Below are positions 1-10,719 of a stretch of DNA of 64,000 nucleotides, piece after piece. A program made the translations under genes and the position numbers. The stretch covers positions 1,264,834 to 1,328,833 of the forward strand of contig SCFE01000058.1 of the NCBI GenBank assembly GCA_004352715.1, written 5' to 3'. The notes under the pieces were generated by a model. That model did not search any database. It saw nothing but the letters and a program-made list of their open reading frames with translations, and was not told the origin of the DNA. The DNA comes from Hofstenia miamia. Taxonomy: Eukaryota > Xenacoelomorpha > Acoela. Position 1 is the first letter of the stretch, and each line of letters begins with the position of its first letter.

Positions 1-215
1 ATATATATATATCTGGTTTAAATCCATGTAATAAAGTTTTAATATTGAAATTAATGCAGTTCCAGATAACACACAGTGGCAGATCTGCCATGCTATGGTG
101 TAGTCCACAAATTTAACACCGCTGGGATATCAATGAAGAAGTGAATCTACCAAAAGGATGAACAACCAAGAGCCTAATGTAATGCCCTGGGGAACTCCAG
201 CACTGTTGACACTGT
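1..215 (-). pseudogene. LINE reverse transcriptase fragment (CR1/L2-like)
   Basis: On the minus strand the sequence reads as a decayed reverse transcriptase core. SAGVPQG is followed by ITLGSWLF and then KFVDYT, which match the non-LTR RT pattern GVPQG...LGP.LF...K(F/Y)VDDT; the second catalytic aspartate position reads Y. A stop codon interrupts the reading. It is cut by the window edge. A C-terminal RT fragment of similar type lies next to it on the opposite strand, so the two halves are inverted relative to each other. Confidence 0.55.
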
Positions 216-387
216 AATAAAACAAAGTTATCATTCTCAAGCCCATAGTATTATTTCACTAGTAGAAAATTGGTCAAAGAAGAACCTCATGCCATTAAAT
301 GTCACACAGACAAAAGGTTTGACTATTTGCCCACTACGTTAGCATGAAATTTTTCCCAAGATTGCTCTTGACACTGCAACTTTTTAA

Positions 388-965
388 AGAGTGAACACTG
401 CAAAATTACTTGGAGTAACCTTACAAAATAACCTCAAATGGTAAAATTATGTGAACAACATAATCTCTAAATCCTCTAAACGACTTCATTTTATCAGGCT
501 TTGAAAATCTACTGGTTTGACTTCATTGGAAATATACAAAATTTATGAGTCGCTAATTAAATTTGTTTTGGAGTATTGTTGCCAAATATACATCATTCAC
601 CTACGATTAAGTAAACCACAAATATTGAGCAGGTTCAGAAGCTAGCACAGATAATACGCCAAATTGATCGCATAATAATTCTCTTAATGTTTTGAACTAT
701 CAGACATTACATGATCGTAGAGACGTGGAGAAATATGCTGTACAGACGCCTCTGGAAAAGCCTTAACAAATGCCATGTTGATCACCAACTACAGAATATT
801 GTGCCTCCTGTACGAAATGTGAGTCATGAGTCAAGGACTTCTCCATTCTCAAATATTTTGGTCGCACTATGAGATTGCGAAAGAGCTTTGCATTTGCAGA
901 ATCTCAGCATCTGCTTAGTATCAATTATATTATATTCAACATAATTTGTATCAAATTCAAAAATC
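388..965 (+). pseudogene. LINE RT C-terminal fragment (CR1/L2-like), copy A
   Basis: Plus-strand translation gives KLLGVTLQNNLKW, then YVNNIISKSSKRLHFIR, and IYESLIKFVLEYCCQI, which is the C-terminal (thumb) end of a CR1/L2/Jockey-type reverse transcriptase. There are in-frame stops after NLKW and after FIRL, so it is dead. The downstream tail (about 690-960) fits the divergent LINE C-terminus. Part of the same fragment recurs at 3704-4015, carried along with the transporter duplication. Confidence 0.7.
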
Positions 966-1719
966 TATTAATTTCAAATTACTTCCTGGCTTTTAGTTGT
1001 CCAGTACGATTGCGTACATGGCGGAAAAAATTGCTTATAAAGCTAAATTTTTAGAAAACTAAACGGTTTTGTAAATTTATATACATTACTTTATAATTAA
1101 ATTGTAAGATTACTGAATTCAACTTTGGTAGCAATAGGTTATATATATGTAAATATATATACATACATATATAAATGTAGTATGTCTATTTAATAATAAA
1201 TTTGCGCCCAGATATGTTTTTCTAGGAGTCAACATTTCATTATTTTATCAAAAATAAATAATGGTACATCAGTTTGGAAGAGTTTATTTTCTCTCCAGAA
1301 CACAAGTTATAGATGTTACACAAAACTGTTACAGCACCTTACGGATTATTACTTCGTGAAAAACACAACGAAAAAATCAACTTATTATTTTTTAATAATA
1401 ACATTGATAGACTCTTAAGTGCTATTCACCAGCAACCAGAAAATCATTGAAACCAGAGATATTGGAAAAAGTTGTAAGGTTTAGCTTCAATTGTGAAGAA
1501 ATAATTTCAATTTAAAATTTAGGCATTTGCATTGAGTTGTATTTTCAATATACAAGTGTATACAGTGAACCATGAACCTGTTAGGAAGAGGTTATTTCAC
1601 ACATGAATTCTGTTCCGTTGGTGGAAGAAAACATTTCGAATTTGGCATTTTATTACCGATGGATGTAGAATTACTGTAAATATTGACTCCAGCATTATAG
1701 TTAGCATTTCCTGTAACAC

Positions 1720-2703
1720 TTGGAATTTGAAATGAGTTTATCAGTTCAAAGATGGTTTTTCTTAGCTGTATTTTTTCTGGTATATGGCTTAGAAGGAATT
1801 AATCAGTCAATTATTGGTCCGATATTTCCTCTACATGCAAAGGTGTTTCATGAAGCAAATTATCTAACCATTGGAACAACGATGGCAATGTTTTCCACGG
1901 GAATAATTTTCACATCTTTATTTCTGTCATATCTCAAAATCAGGAAAAATTTATTCTACCTATACATTATTGGGTCATTAGTTTCATCATTGACAATGCT
2001 AGGATTTGGGTAACTTTTATTTCAATTAATATTAATCTTATATTTATCTTTTTTATACTTTTATTGGAACACTGTTAACAACTAATTCTTGTTTGTTAAT
2101 TTTTTTTTCAGAGTTGAGGACAAATATAATATAATTTCTAATTGATTAGATGAGAAATACCTAGAAAGATTTTCAATATCACTTTGAAAATTTTTTGTGG
2201 CACTATATGCATCATTATCAGTAATTATTAGACAAATATCGTCGGAAATTGATACTTTCAATATGATTTCTACGCTTAATAAATTTTCTCTTTAAAATTG
2301 CCTTGTTGGTTACTAATATTTGCCATTTTTTTAATTTTATTTTAGTTTTTTCTGTAAAATATTAAACTTAGGAATAACAAAATGTTTAGATTATCCGATT
2401 TTCTGACTACTTCTTGGATGTACACTCTTTCCAATTGCATCAACCGCTTTCTAAATGGAATGTCTTATGGCTTCATGTGTTCTACATACTTTATATTAAC
2501 AATTCAGCTGTTTGGGAAAACAGGTGCTAAACTAGTTGCATTCATGGTCACAATGTCTTATATAGGCTATTCGATAGGTGCATTTCTAGGCTTGCGATTA
2601 TCACATGATTTTTCATATGCGTTCGCATTTTTCACTCTTTTCTGCATGCAAACAGTTTTTATCATTATTCTTTTTATTCCATATGCTTGCATGAGTAAAT
2701 TCA
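1720..2703 (+). CDS. SLC18B1-like MFS transporter, copy A (partial, runs into gap)
   Basis: This is a major facilitator superfamily membrane transporter, most like the SLC18B1 (vesicular polyamine transporter) branch; the substrate is unknown here. Exon 1 is 1720-2009 and ends at a GT donor after GFG. The intron runs to an AG at 2388-2389, and exon 2 starts at 2390 and is cut at 2703 by the 1-kb gap. The split codon (gg|a) restores GFG-LSDFL, matching the TM2-TM4 layout of SLC18B1. Visible are IIGPIFPLHA after TM1 and RFLNGMSYG in TM4. It is nearly identical to copy B, including intron and upstream region (exon 1 protein differs by one V/I). The remaining exon 2 is presumably in the gap. It may be a real tandem duplicate or an uncollapsed haplotype. 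Confidence 0.75.
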
Positions 2704-3703
2704 NNNNNNNNNNNNNNNNNNNNNNNNNNNNNNNNNNNNNNNNNNNNNNNNNNNNNNNNNNNNNNNNNNNNNNNNNNNNNNNNNNNNNNNNNNNNNNNNN
2801 NNNNNNNNNNNNNNNNNNNNNNNNNNNNNNNNNNNNNNNNNNNNNNNNNNNNNNNNNNNNNNNNNNNNNNNNNNNNNNNNNNNNNNNNNNNNNNNNNNNN
2901 NNNNNNNNNNNNNNNNNNNNNNNNNNNNNNNNNNNNNNNNNNNNNNNNNNNNNNNNNNNNNNNNNNNNNNNNNNNNNNNNNNNNNNNNNNNNNNNNNNNN
3001 NNNNNNNNNNNNNNNNNNNNNNNNNNNNNNNNNNNNNNNNNNNNNNNNNNNNNNNNNNNNNNNNNNNNNNNNNNNNNNNNNNNNNNNNNNNNNNNNNNNN
3101 NNNNNNNNNNNNNNNNNNNNNNNNNNNNNNNNNNNNNNNNNNNNNNNNNNNNNNNNNNNNNNNNNNNNNNNNNNNNNNNNNNNNNNNNNNNNNNNNNNNN
3201 NNNNNNNNNNNNNNNNNNNNNNNNNNNNNNNNNNNNNNNNNNNNNNNNNNNNNNNNNNNNNNNNNNNNNNNNNNNNNNNNNNNNNNNNNNNNNNNNNNNN
3301 NNNNNNNNNNNNNNNNNNNNNNNNNNNNNNNNNNNNNNNNNNNNNNNNNNNNNNNNNNNNNNNNNNNNNNNNNNNNNNNNNNNNNNNNNNNNNNNNNNNN
3401 NNNNNNNNNNNNNNNNNNNNNNNNNNNNNNNNNNNNNNNNNNNNNNNNNNNNNNNNNNNNNNNNNNNNNNNNNNNNNNNNNNNNNNNNNNNNNNNNNNNN
3501 NNNNNNNNNNNNNNNNNNNNNNNNNNNNNNNNNNNNNNNNNNNNNNNNNNNNNNNNNNNNNNNNNNNNNNNNNNNNNNNNNNNNNNNNNNNNNNNNNNNN
3601 NNNNNNNNNNNNNNNNNNNNNNNNNNNNNNNNNNNNNNNNNNNNNNNNNNNNNNNNNNNNNNNNNNNNNNNNNNNNNNNNNNNNNNNNNNNNNNNNNNNN
3701 NNN
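2704..3703. other. assembly gap, 1000 N
   Basis: Exactly 1000 Ns, probably a nominal gap size. It cuts copy A of the transporter in exon 2 and resumes inside a LINE fragment that also lies upstream of copy A. The join is therefore between two copies of the same local sequence. Confidence 1.
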
Positions 3704-4015
3704 TGAGTCGCTAATTAAATTTGTTTTGGAGTATTGTTGCCAAATATACATCATTCACCTACGATTAAGTAAACCACAAATATTGAGCAGGTTCAGAAGC
3801 TAGCACAGATAATAATTACGCCAAATTGATCGCATAATATTTCTCTTAATGTTTTGAACTTTCAGACATTACATGATCGTAGAGACGTGGAGAAGAATGC
3901 TGCACAGACGCCTCTAACAACAATGTTGATGATCACCAACTACAGAATATTTTGCCTCCTGTACGAAATGTGAGTCATGAGTCAAGGACTTCTCCATTCT
4001 CAAATATCTCATAGT
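3704..4015 (+). pseudogene. LINE RT C-terminal fragment, copy B
   Basis: Repeat of 545-865 with small differences (for example a 3-nt insertion in the tag|cac|aga region and a short deletion near 3925). It encodes the same ESLIKFVLEYCC segment. Relative to copy A, about 310-330 bp (roughly 866-1180) is missing before the shared transporter upstream region begins. Confidence 0.75.
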
Positions 4016-4552
4016 ATGTCTATTAAATAATAAATTTGCGCCCAGATATGTTTTTCTAGGAGTCAACATTTCATTATTTTATCAAAAATAAATAATGGTA
4101 CATCAGTTTGGAAGAGTTTATTTTCTCTCCAGAACACAAATTTAGATGTTACACAAAACTGTTACAGCACCTTACGGATTATTACTTCGTGAAAAACACA
4201 ACGAAAAAATCAACTTATTATTTTTTAATAATAACATTTATAGACTCTTAAGTGCTATTCACCAGCAACCAGAAAATCATTGAAACCAGAGATATTGGAA
4301 AAAGTTGTAAGGTTTAGCTTCAATTGTGAAGAAATTATTTCAATTTAAAATTTAAGCATTTGCATTGAGTTGTATTTTCAATATACAAGTGTATACACTG
4401 AACCATGAACCTGTTAGGAAGAGGTTATTTCACACATGAATTCTGTTCCGTTGGTGGAAGAAAACATTTCGAATTTGGCATTTTATTACCGATGGATGTA
4501 GAATTACTGTAAATATTGACTCCACCATTATAGTTAGCATTTCCTGTAACAC

Positions 4553-6225
4553 TTGGAATTTGAAATGAGTTTATCAGTTCAAAGATGGTTTTTCTTAGCT
4601 GTATTTTTTCTGATATATGGCTTAGAAGGAATTAATCAGTCAATTATTGGTCCGATATTTCCTCTACATGCAAAGGTGTTTCATGAAGCAAATTATCTAA
4701 CCATTGGAACAACGATGGCAATGTTTTCAACGGGAATAATTTTCACATCTTTATTTCTGTCATATCTCAAAATCAGGAAAAATTTATTCTACTTATACAT
4801 TATTGGGTCATTAGTTTCATCATTGACAATGCTAGGATTTGGGTAACTTTTATTTCAATTAATATTAATCTTATATTTATCTTTTTTATACTTTTATTGG
4901 AACACTGTTAACAACTAATTCTTGTTTGCTAATTTTTTTTACAGAGTTGAGGCAAAATATAATATAATTTCTAATTGATTAGATGAGAAATACCTAGAAA
5001 GATTTTCAATATCACTTTGTACATTTTTTGAGGCACTAAATGCATCATTGTCAGTAATTGATACTTTCACTATGATTTACACGCTTAATAATTTTTCTCT
5101 TTAAAATTGCCTTGTTGGTTACTAATATTTGCCATTTTTTCAATTATATTTTAAATTTTTCTTTAAAATATTAAACTTAGGAATAACAAAATATTTAGAT
5201 TATCCGATTTTCTGACTACTTCTTGGGTGTACACTCTTTCCAATTGCATCAACCGCTTTCTAAATGGAATGTCTTATGGCTTCATGTGTTCTACATACTT
5301 TATATTAACAATTCAGCTGTTTGGGAAAACAGGTGCTAAACTAGTTGCATTCATGGTCACAATGTCTTATATAGGCTATTCGATAGGTGCATTTCTAGGC
5401 TTGCGATTATCACATGATTTTTCATATGCGTTCGCATTTTTCACTCTTTTCTGCATGCAAACAGTTTTTATCATTATTCTTTTTATTCCATATGCTTGCA
5501 TGAGTAAATTCAATTCCAATGAGGGAGAGAGTAAAGTGGTCAACGAAGATCCTGAAGTGAATGATCATAAAGCAAATCTGGGAAAGAAAATGATATCAAA
5601 ATCCGATTTATATGTATATTTTGGAGTGCTTCTATTTATCAACACAAGCACTGCATTCATTGATGGTACACTTGCTGATGTAATGAAAACTGTATGGAAT
5701 CTTACTGAGCACAACGTGGAAACGACATATTTGTTCGGATGCTTAGCTCTCGTGCCATCCAGCTTAACATCATCATTTCTTACAATGAAGGGATTTGCCA
5801 AGCAAGTAATGGTCATTTCATTGTTTGGCTACTCACTTGGAGTTTTAGCTCTTTACTTAATTTCAGCTACAAGTTGGCTTCCTCGATTTCCCATAGTAGC
5901 TCTAATTATGTTTATAACAAACATTCCAAGAAGCGCATTGTGTTCAGCAACTTATGCAGCCATTGATATTTACTGTATTGATGAGCTGTCTGAATATTCC
6001 AAACGACAAATAAGAACCTTTCTTGGTCCTCTTCTCTCATTTGCGGGATCCATGGGATACATGATTGGAAACTTTATATTTATAGGTATTTTTCGTGATT
6101 TAATTGGATATATTAATTGTCTTCTACTTCTTGTTATCATTGGACTATTCCTTGGGTTTGCTACCTTGTATATCATGCTAAGAAGCAAGTCATTATTTTC
6201 AATGTTCTATGTAAATAAGTTTTGA
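4553..6225 (+). CDS. SLC18B1-like MFS transporter, copy B (complete)
   Basis: Complete two-exon gene: exon 1 is 4553-4842, the intron is 356 nt (GT at 4843, AG at 5197-5198), and exon 2 is 5199-6222 plus TGA. It encodes 438 aa with about 12 hydrophobic segments, the normal size for an MFS carrier. Residues about 25-34 read IIGPIFPLHA after TM1. RFLNG at 116-120 is in TM4. A hydrophilic central loop lies at about 200-230. The second half opens with IDGTLADVMKTVWNLT (about 251-266), the counterpart of the DPTLS...FNL segment of SLC18B1. By family this is a proton-coupled transporter in vesicle or other membranes; the substrate cannot be read from sequence. The ATG follows a conserved upstream block shared with copy A. 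A second in-frame ATG lies four codons later. A diverged paralogue is at 62065-63085 on the other strand. Confidence 0.85.
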
Positions 6226-6248
6226 CTTCCAATGAAGAATAATTTTTA

Positions 6249-6254
6249 AATAAA
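6249..6254 (+). promoter_or_regulatory. AATAAA polyadenylation signal
   Basis: A canonical AATAAA starts 24 nt after the stop codon of transporter copy B, in AT-rich 3' flank. It is the first such hexamer downstream. Confidence 0.5.
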
Positions 6255-6653
6255 ATATATATTTCTCATTGTGTTATCTACAAAGTGTCAGGCTGCACAG
6301 GCATATTTCACGATATTTTGACAGTGGAATTTTAAGGAGACAAATTTTATGCACTTTATTCATGTCTTTTTGAATGAAATTAGGATATTCATATAGTTGA
6401 TATATTCATTAAATTTCTAAAAAAATTATTTCATAAACAATATCAATTAATCGTTTGCTTTCGTCATCAATCAGAACATTTGTTCAGATTCCAATGAAGC
6501 TTTTCAGTTCGTAAACGATGCTTCCGGTTTTTTAAGACATGTTTTGCTGACTATTTTCCACGCTGACATAGCAGAAGTACGTACGGAAGTGTTTTTCGAT
6601 CCTCAAAATATCATTGTATTTAGTTCTATGTCTTTTGAACATCATATTTTGGC

Positions 6654-6695
6654 AGTAATAAGCTTACAGAATTGATAGTTCGTAAGCTTATTACT
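6654..6695. repeat. 14-bp perfect inverted repeat (hairpin)
   Basis: AGTAATAAGCTTAC (6654-6667) and its exact reverse complement (6682-6695) are separated by 14 nt. It lies in a 935-bp stretch (6226-7160) between the transporter and the piggyBac element in which I see no gene. Confidence 0.7.
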
Positions 6696-7160
6696 AATTT
6701 ATCAATGATGATTGTTTATAGAGATCACCTCATTAGCAAGGACTTTATCTGGAACTAAGAGATAAATAGTTTTTAAGTATATTTATGTTTCAATCAAGAC
6801 CTAGTAGCAATAACTTGATAAAGTTTGGGTCACTATTACGACAACCACCAAATATTTAACAACATATTCTCTAAATACCGGTAAATATCAGAAATGAATA
6901 TTGAACGAAATTTATTAAGCGTTTTAGAATAGTTCAAAAAAACATTATTTAAATGAAAAAATAATTTTGGTGTAAATACAGACTGCTTGACTGTAACTGT
7001 TGAAAGAGAGCTTAGCAAAATAACATATTCTCTTTGAAGCAGCTGTCGTGGCTAAGATGCTGAAGATACCATTGACCAAGGCGGATAATCGCATATATTT
7101 CTCATTGTTCTTCTTCCACCAAGCAATTTTATCTTTCGCTACAGACCAGCTATTTATCCC

Positions 7161-10100
7161 TTAATGCTGGTGGACCCAATGTTGCGTTTACGCAACATTT
7201 AATGTTTTTGTGAACTATATTAATATTTTCTATAAAATAATGTCTAGAATTTTATTAATATGTGCTTTAATCTTTTAGAATTTGTTCCCGTGAAAACATT
7301 TTATATTGGATTTTTCACAATAGTCATTTTGTGCTGCAATTTACACAAGGTCAAAGCAAAAAGAAAAGAGATTTGATGGGCAAGTACTTTGCTAAATTTA
7401 AGATAATATACTATGTTTTTTGTGGTAAATTTTTTTCTTATAAAGCTTAGCATTAAGATTCTTTCAATGCATCTAAATTAAAATTTAATGATTTAATTAG
7501 AAGCTATTAGTGAGCCTGTAAAAATGTGTTGCACAAACGCAACATTGGTTCAATATGAGTGTAAATTTATTAATGTGATTTTTCAACACTAGTTTCTGCA
7601 AACTTTTATCATTGTAGATAGTTATTCTATGTATTTATATCTATGCTTGGACAAATACACATGTATATATGTATATATATTTACTTATATATATATATAT
7701 ATATATATTAAAGCAAAAATCCAACTATATATGCTCGAATATTACGTCATTTCAACTATGCCAACACTTTCTACACAGATATAAACCTGAAAAATGTCTC
7801 AGGAAATTCCAAGTGCAACTAAATTGCAACAATTCAATTATTTCATGCTCTAGTTTAAATCATTTAAAATATGCCAATGTACGATATTTACCAAAATATT
7901 TCTCACAAAGTTTTAGGCACACTAAGTGGGGCTATTAAAATAGCAGTAAAATATAGCTTTATTAAAAATAATAAATACAGAAAAATGTCAAACTTATTTC
8001 TACATCCACAAAATTATATTTTTATAATTGTGCTAACAACTTTCTTCAAAATAATTAACAATAATTTTCACATGTAGCAAAAATTACTTTCTTCCTGTAA
8101 AATTAATGAATAAACACAACAAAAGATCGCAAATAATTGAAACAATTAGTTATGAAAAGGAATAATGAAACACTTATTTCTAATAGAATAGAATAGAATA
8201 TAATTTCTTACTAAGTGTAGTACATTGGCATAACTAAATACCTCAACAAAAGCTGCTAATACTACACTTAATGTGTCAATAACAACATGAAGTACAAAAA
8301 CAATAAAACACAACAACAAAAACATGGATGCAGAATTTACAGTTTACCCAGTTTATTGCTAATTATTTTAACTATTTTTTGAAAAACTGAAATCCTTTCC
8401 ATGACGTAGAATCGATTTTATGCATATGTGGCTTACGGAGGTAGTAATTGATTTGACTTGTAAGTTTCCTGCGACTTTTGATTCNTATATATATATTTAA
8501 ATAGATAAATAGGTAATGCTAAAAAACTCATGAAATTCATAAATAAAATGACTTTTTGTAATCATTAATTTTAGATATTTTGATGTTGATACAGCAATTA
8601 CATTATTGGAAGAAGATGGTTTTTGGGATGAAAGTGGTTCAGAAAGGGATTTTGATTTTTGTTTTTTCCCCCCTGATGAAAATGATAATGGAACAGATGG
8701 GGATAGTGATTGCAGTGATGATCCTACTGGGAATGTCTCACATCTTGGGAGAGGAATCTTAACTTCAAAAGCGGAAATTCATGGTGTTAGGAGTAAAAAA
8801 CAAGGTAAATCAACTAAAATTTTATAATCTTATCCTTTCGTAGAAAATAGTGAACCCTCTTAAAAAAAATGAAGTTAAACTGGCAGTGGAAGAATTAAAG
8901 ATGAAAAAAAGCTGTTTCCCCCAAATGTTTTTTTTTTTTTCCCTGAAGAACTTTGTGTTTTAGAATCACCTTATGAATTCTTTTCATTATTTTTCAATGG
9001 GGAAATTATTAATCTAATTACACGTGAAACAAATATTTATGCCCAGCAGAAAGGTATGATTGAGATAATGATATTAATTGGATTTTTTTTTCACAATTAG
9101 GACACTCTTTCATTCTAACAGAAGACGACATTCTTAGTTTGTTGGAATTTCTTCTGTTATCTGGATATGTTAAAGTCCCTTCAAAACTTATGTATTGGTC
9201 AACAAAAGGCGACACATACAACAAAATAGTACAGAAACAATGAGCAAAAACAAATTTTTGGACTTTCTTCATACTATACACATTGCTCATGATGTCAATC
9301 CAAATGATAAACTTTGGAAAATTCGACCACTAATGAATGCCTTGAACTCAAATTTCAAAGAGTTTTGTGGAACAACCTCAAACTACAGCATAGATGAATC
9401 TATGATTAAATACTATGGGCATCATTCTGCAAAACAATTTATTAAGACAAAGTTGATTCGCTATGGTTATAAAATGTGGATGCTGTGTTCAAGTGCTGGC
9501 TTATGTTACAAGTTCGACATGTACTGTGGGAAAGACACTGGAATAAATCCAGAACTAGGAGGACTTGGAGCAACAGTTGTATCCAGATTTTGTGAAGATA
9601 TTCCCAAGGTAATTGTTAATCATACTTTAATTTTAAGACCTGTTTTAGGGAAGCTCTGTTTATATTGACAGATTTTTTACAACTCTGCCACTGATTTATC
9701 TGATGACAAACAAGCAGATTGGTATTACAGGAACAATTCAAGTTAACAGACTGAAGGGTGCACATGTAACTGAAAAAAANAGACAGCTGTTTATATTGAC
9801 AGATTTTTTACAACTCTGCCACTGATCTATTTGATGACAAACAAGCAGATTGGTATTACAGGAACTATTCAAGTTAACAGACTGAAGGGTGCACATGTAA
9901 CTGAAAAAAAATCCTTAAAATCGAAAACTAAGGGAAGTTTTAATGTTCAATCTTCAAATGGTGTAAATGTCATAGAATGGTGTGACAATAGATTTGTTTA
10001 TATTGCATCAAATATTCACAATGCCATTCCAGTTCAATCATGCTCAAGGTCAGTCTACAAATTATTCAAATGTATTTTTATATATTTAGGTGGTCAAACA

Positions 10101-10719
10101 GTGAAAAAAAAGGGGATTCAGGTCCCAATGCCAAATGCTATAAAAAAATACAACATGTTAATGGGAGGTGTAGACCTAATTGATCAAGCCATCTGCAATT
10201 ACAGAATCTCAATTCGGTCAAAAAAATGGTACTGGCCTATATTATCATGGTTGATTGATTTGGCATGTGCTAATGCTTGGTTTCTCTATCGCCAAGTTAC
10301 AAAAAAAACAATGTCATACATTGAATTCCGTCGAAGTGTTGTACTGGAAATTCTATCCAATGATACAAAAATTTCAAAGAGAGCTAGAAAAAATGCCATG
10401 CACATTCCATCAGAAGACCCTTTCAGGAAGAGACTGCGCTGCAAAGTCTGTTCATCCCAAACTATTTTTAGATGTAAACTTTGCAATGTTACATTGCACC
10501 CCAAGTGTTTTTCAAATTATCATAATAAATAAATTTTTTTGTTTTTATTGGTCATATTGACCCAATGTTGCGTTTGCGCAACACATCTGTAAAAAATTTA
10601 AAAATCCTAACAAATTTATAATTTCTGGAAAAATGCTTAATTAGGTTATAAATAAATAGACCACAACATTATTATCAATATTTAAGCATGATCAGCATGC
10701 TTGGGTCATAATGGGTTAA
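7161..10719 (+). mobile_element. piggyBac-like DNA transposon
   Basis: TTAA, the piggyBac target site, stands at 7161-7164 and 10716-10719 and brackets a piggyBac transposase. The duplication is longer than TTAA: TTAATGCTGGTGGA occurs at 7161-7174 and again at 10716-10729. Next to the left end is CCCAATGTTGCG...CGCAAC, itself a hairpin. The same motif recurs near the right end at 10561. A 35-bp subterminal inverted repeat (33/35 matches) pairs 7524-7558 with 10552-10586. The right terminus ends ...CATAATGGG. One single-N join and a local duplication (9658-9780 against 9787-9912) show that part of the element is misassembled. (TA)n lies at 7670-7710. Confidence 0.85.
8574..10532 (+). pseudogene. 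piggyBac transposase (frameshifted)
   Basis: Cut-and-paste transposase of the piggyBac family. The acidic N-terminus (about 8574-8803, FWDESGSERDFDF and a D-rich run) ends at a GTAAAT donor. Next come PEELCVLESPYEFFSLFF and ETNIYAQQK (about 8940-9050). An intron at about 9051-9100 leads to GHSFILTEDDILSLLEFLL. The DDD core is visible: SIDESMIKYYG (D1), VYIDRFFTTLPL after a 40-nt intron at 9609-9648 (D2), and MGGVDLIDQ (D3). It ends with a Cys/His zinc finger, CKVC...CKLC...LHPKCF. A one-base frameshift lies near 9225-9240 (the VQKQ-stop frame is followed by TETMSKNKF in another frame). A second appears in the A8/G4 tract near 10103-10114 if the 41-nt intron ahead of it is removed. Both are near simple sequence, so base-calling errors are possible. 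About 125 bp (9658-9780) is repeated across an N. Confidence 0.85.

Noticed and set aside
2382-3803. 473-codon ORF running through the N gap
   Set aside because: It joins transporter exon 2 to a LINE fragment only because Ns are read as open. It is not a real fusion.
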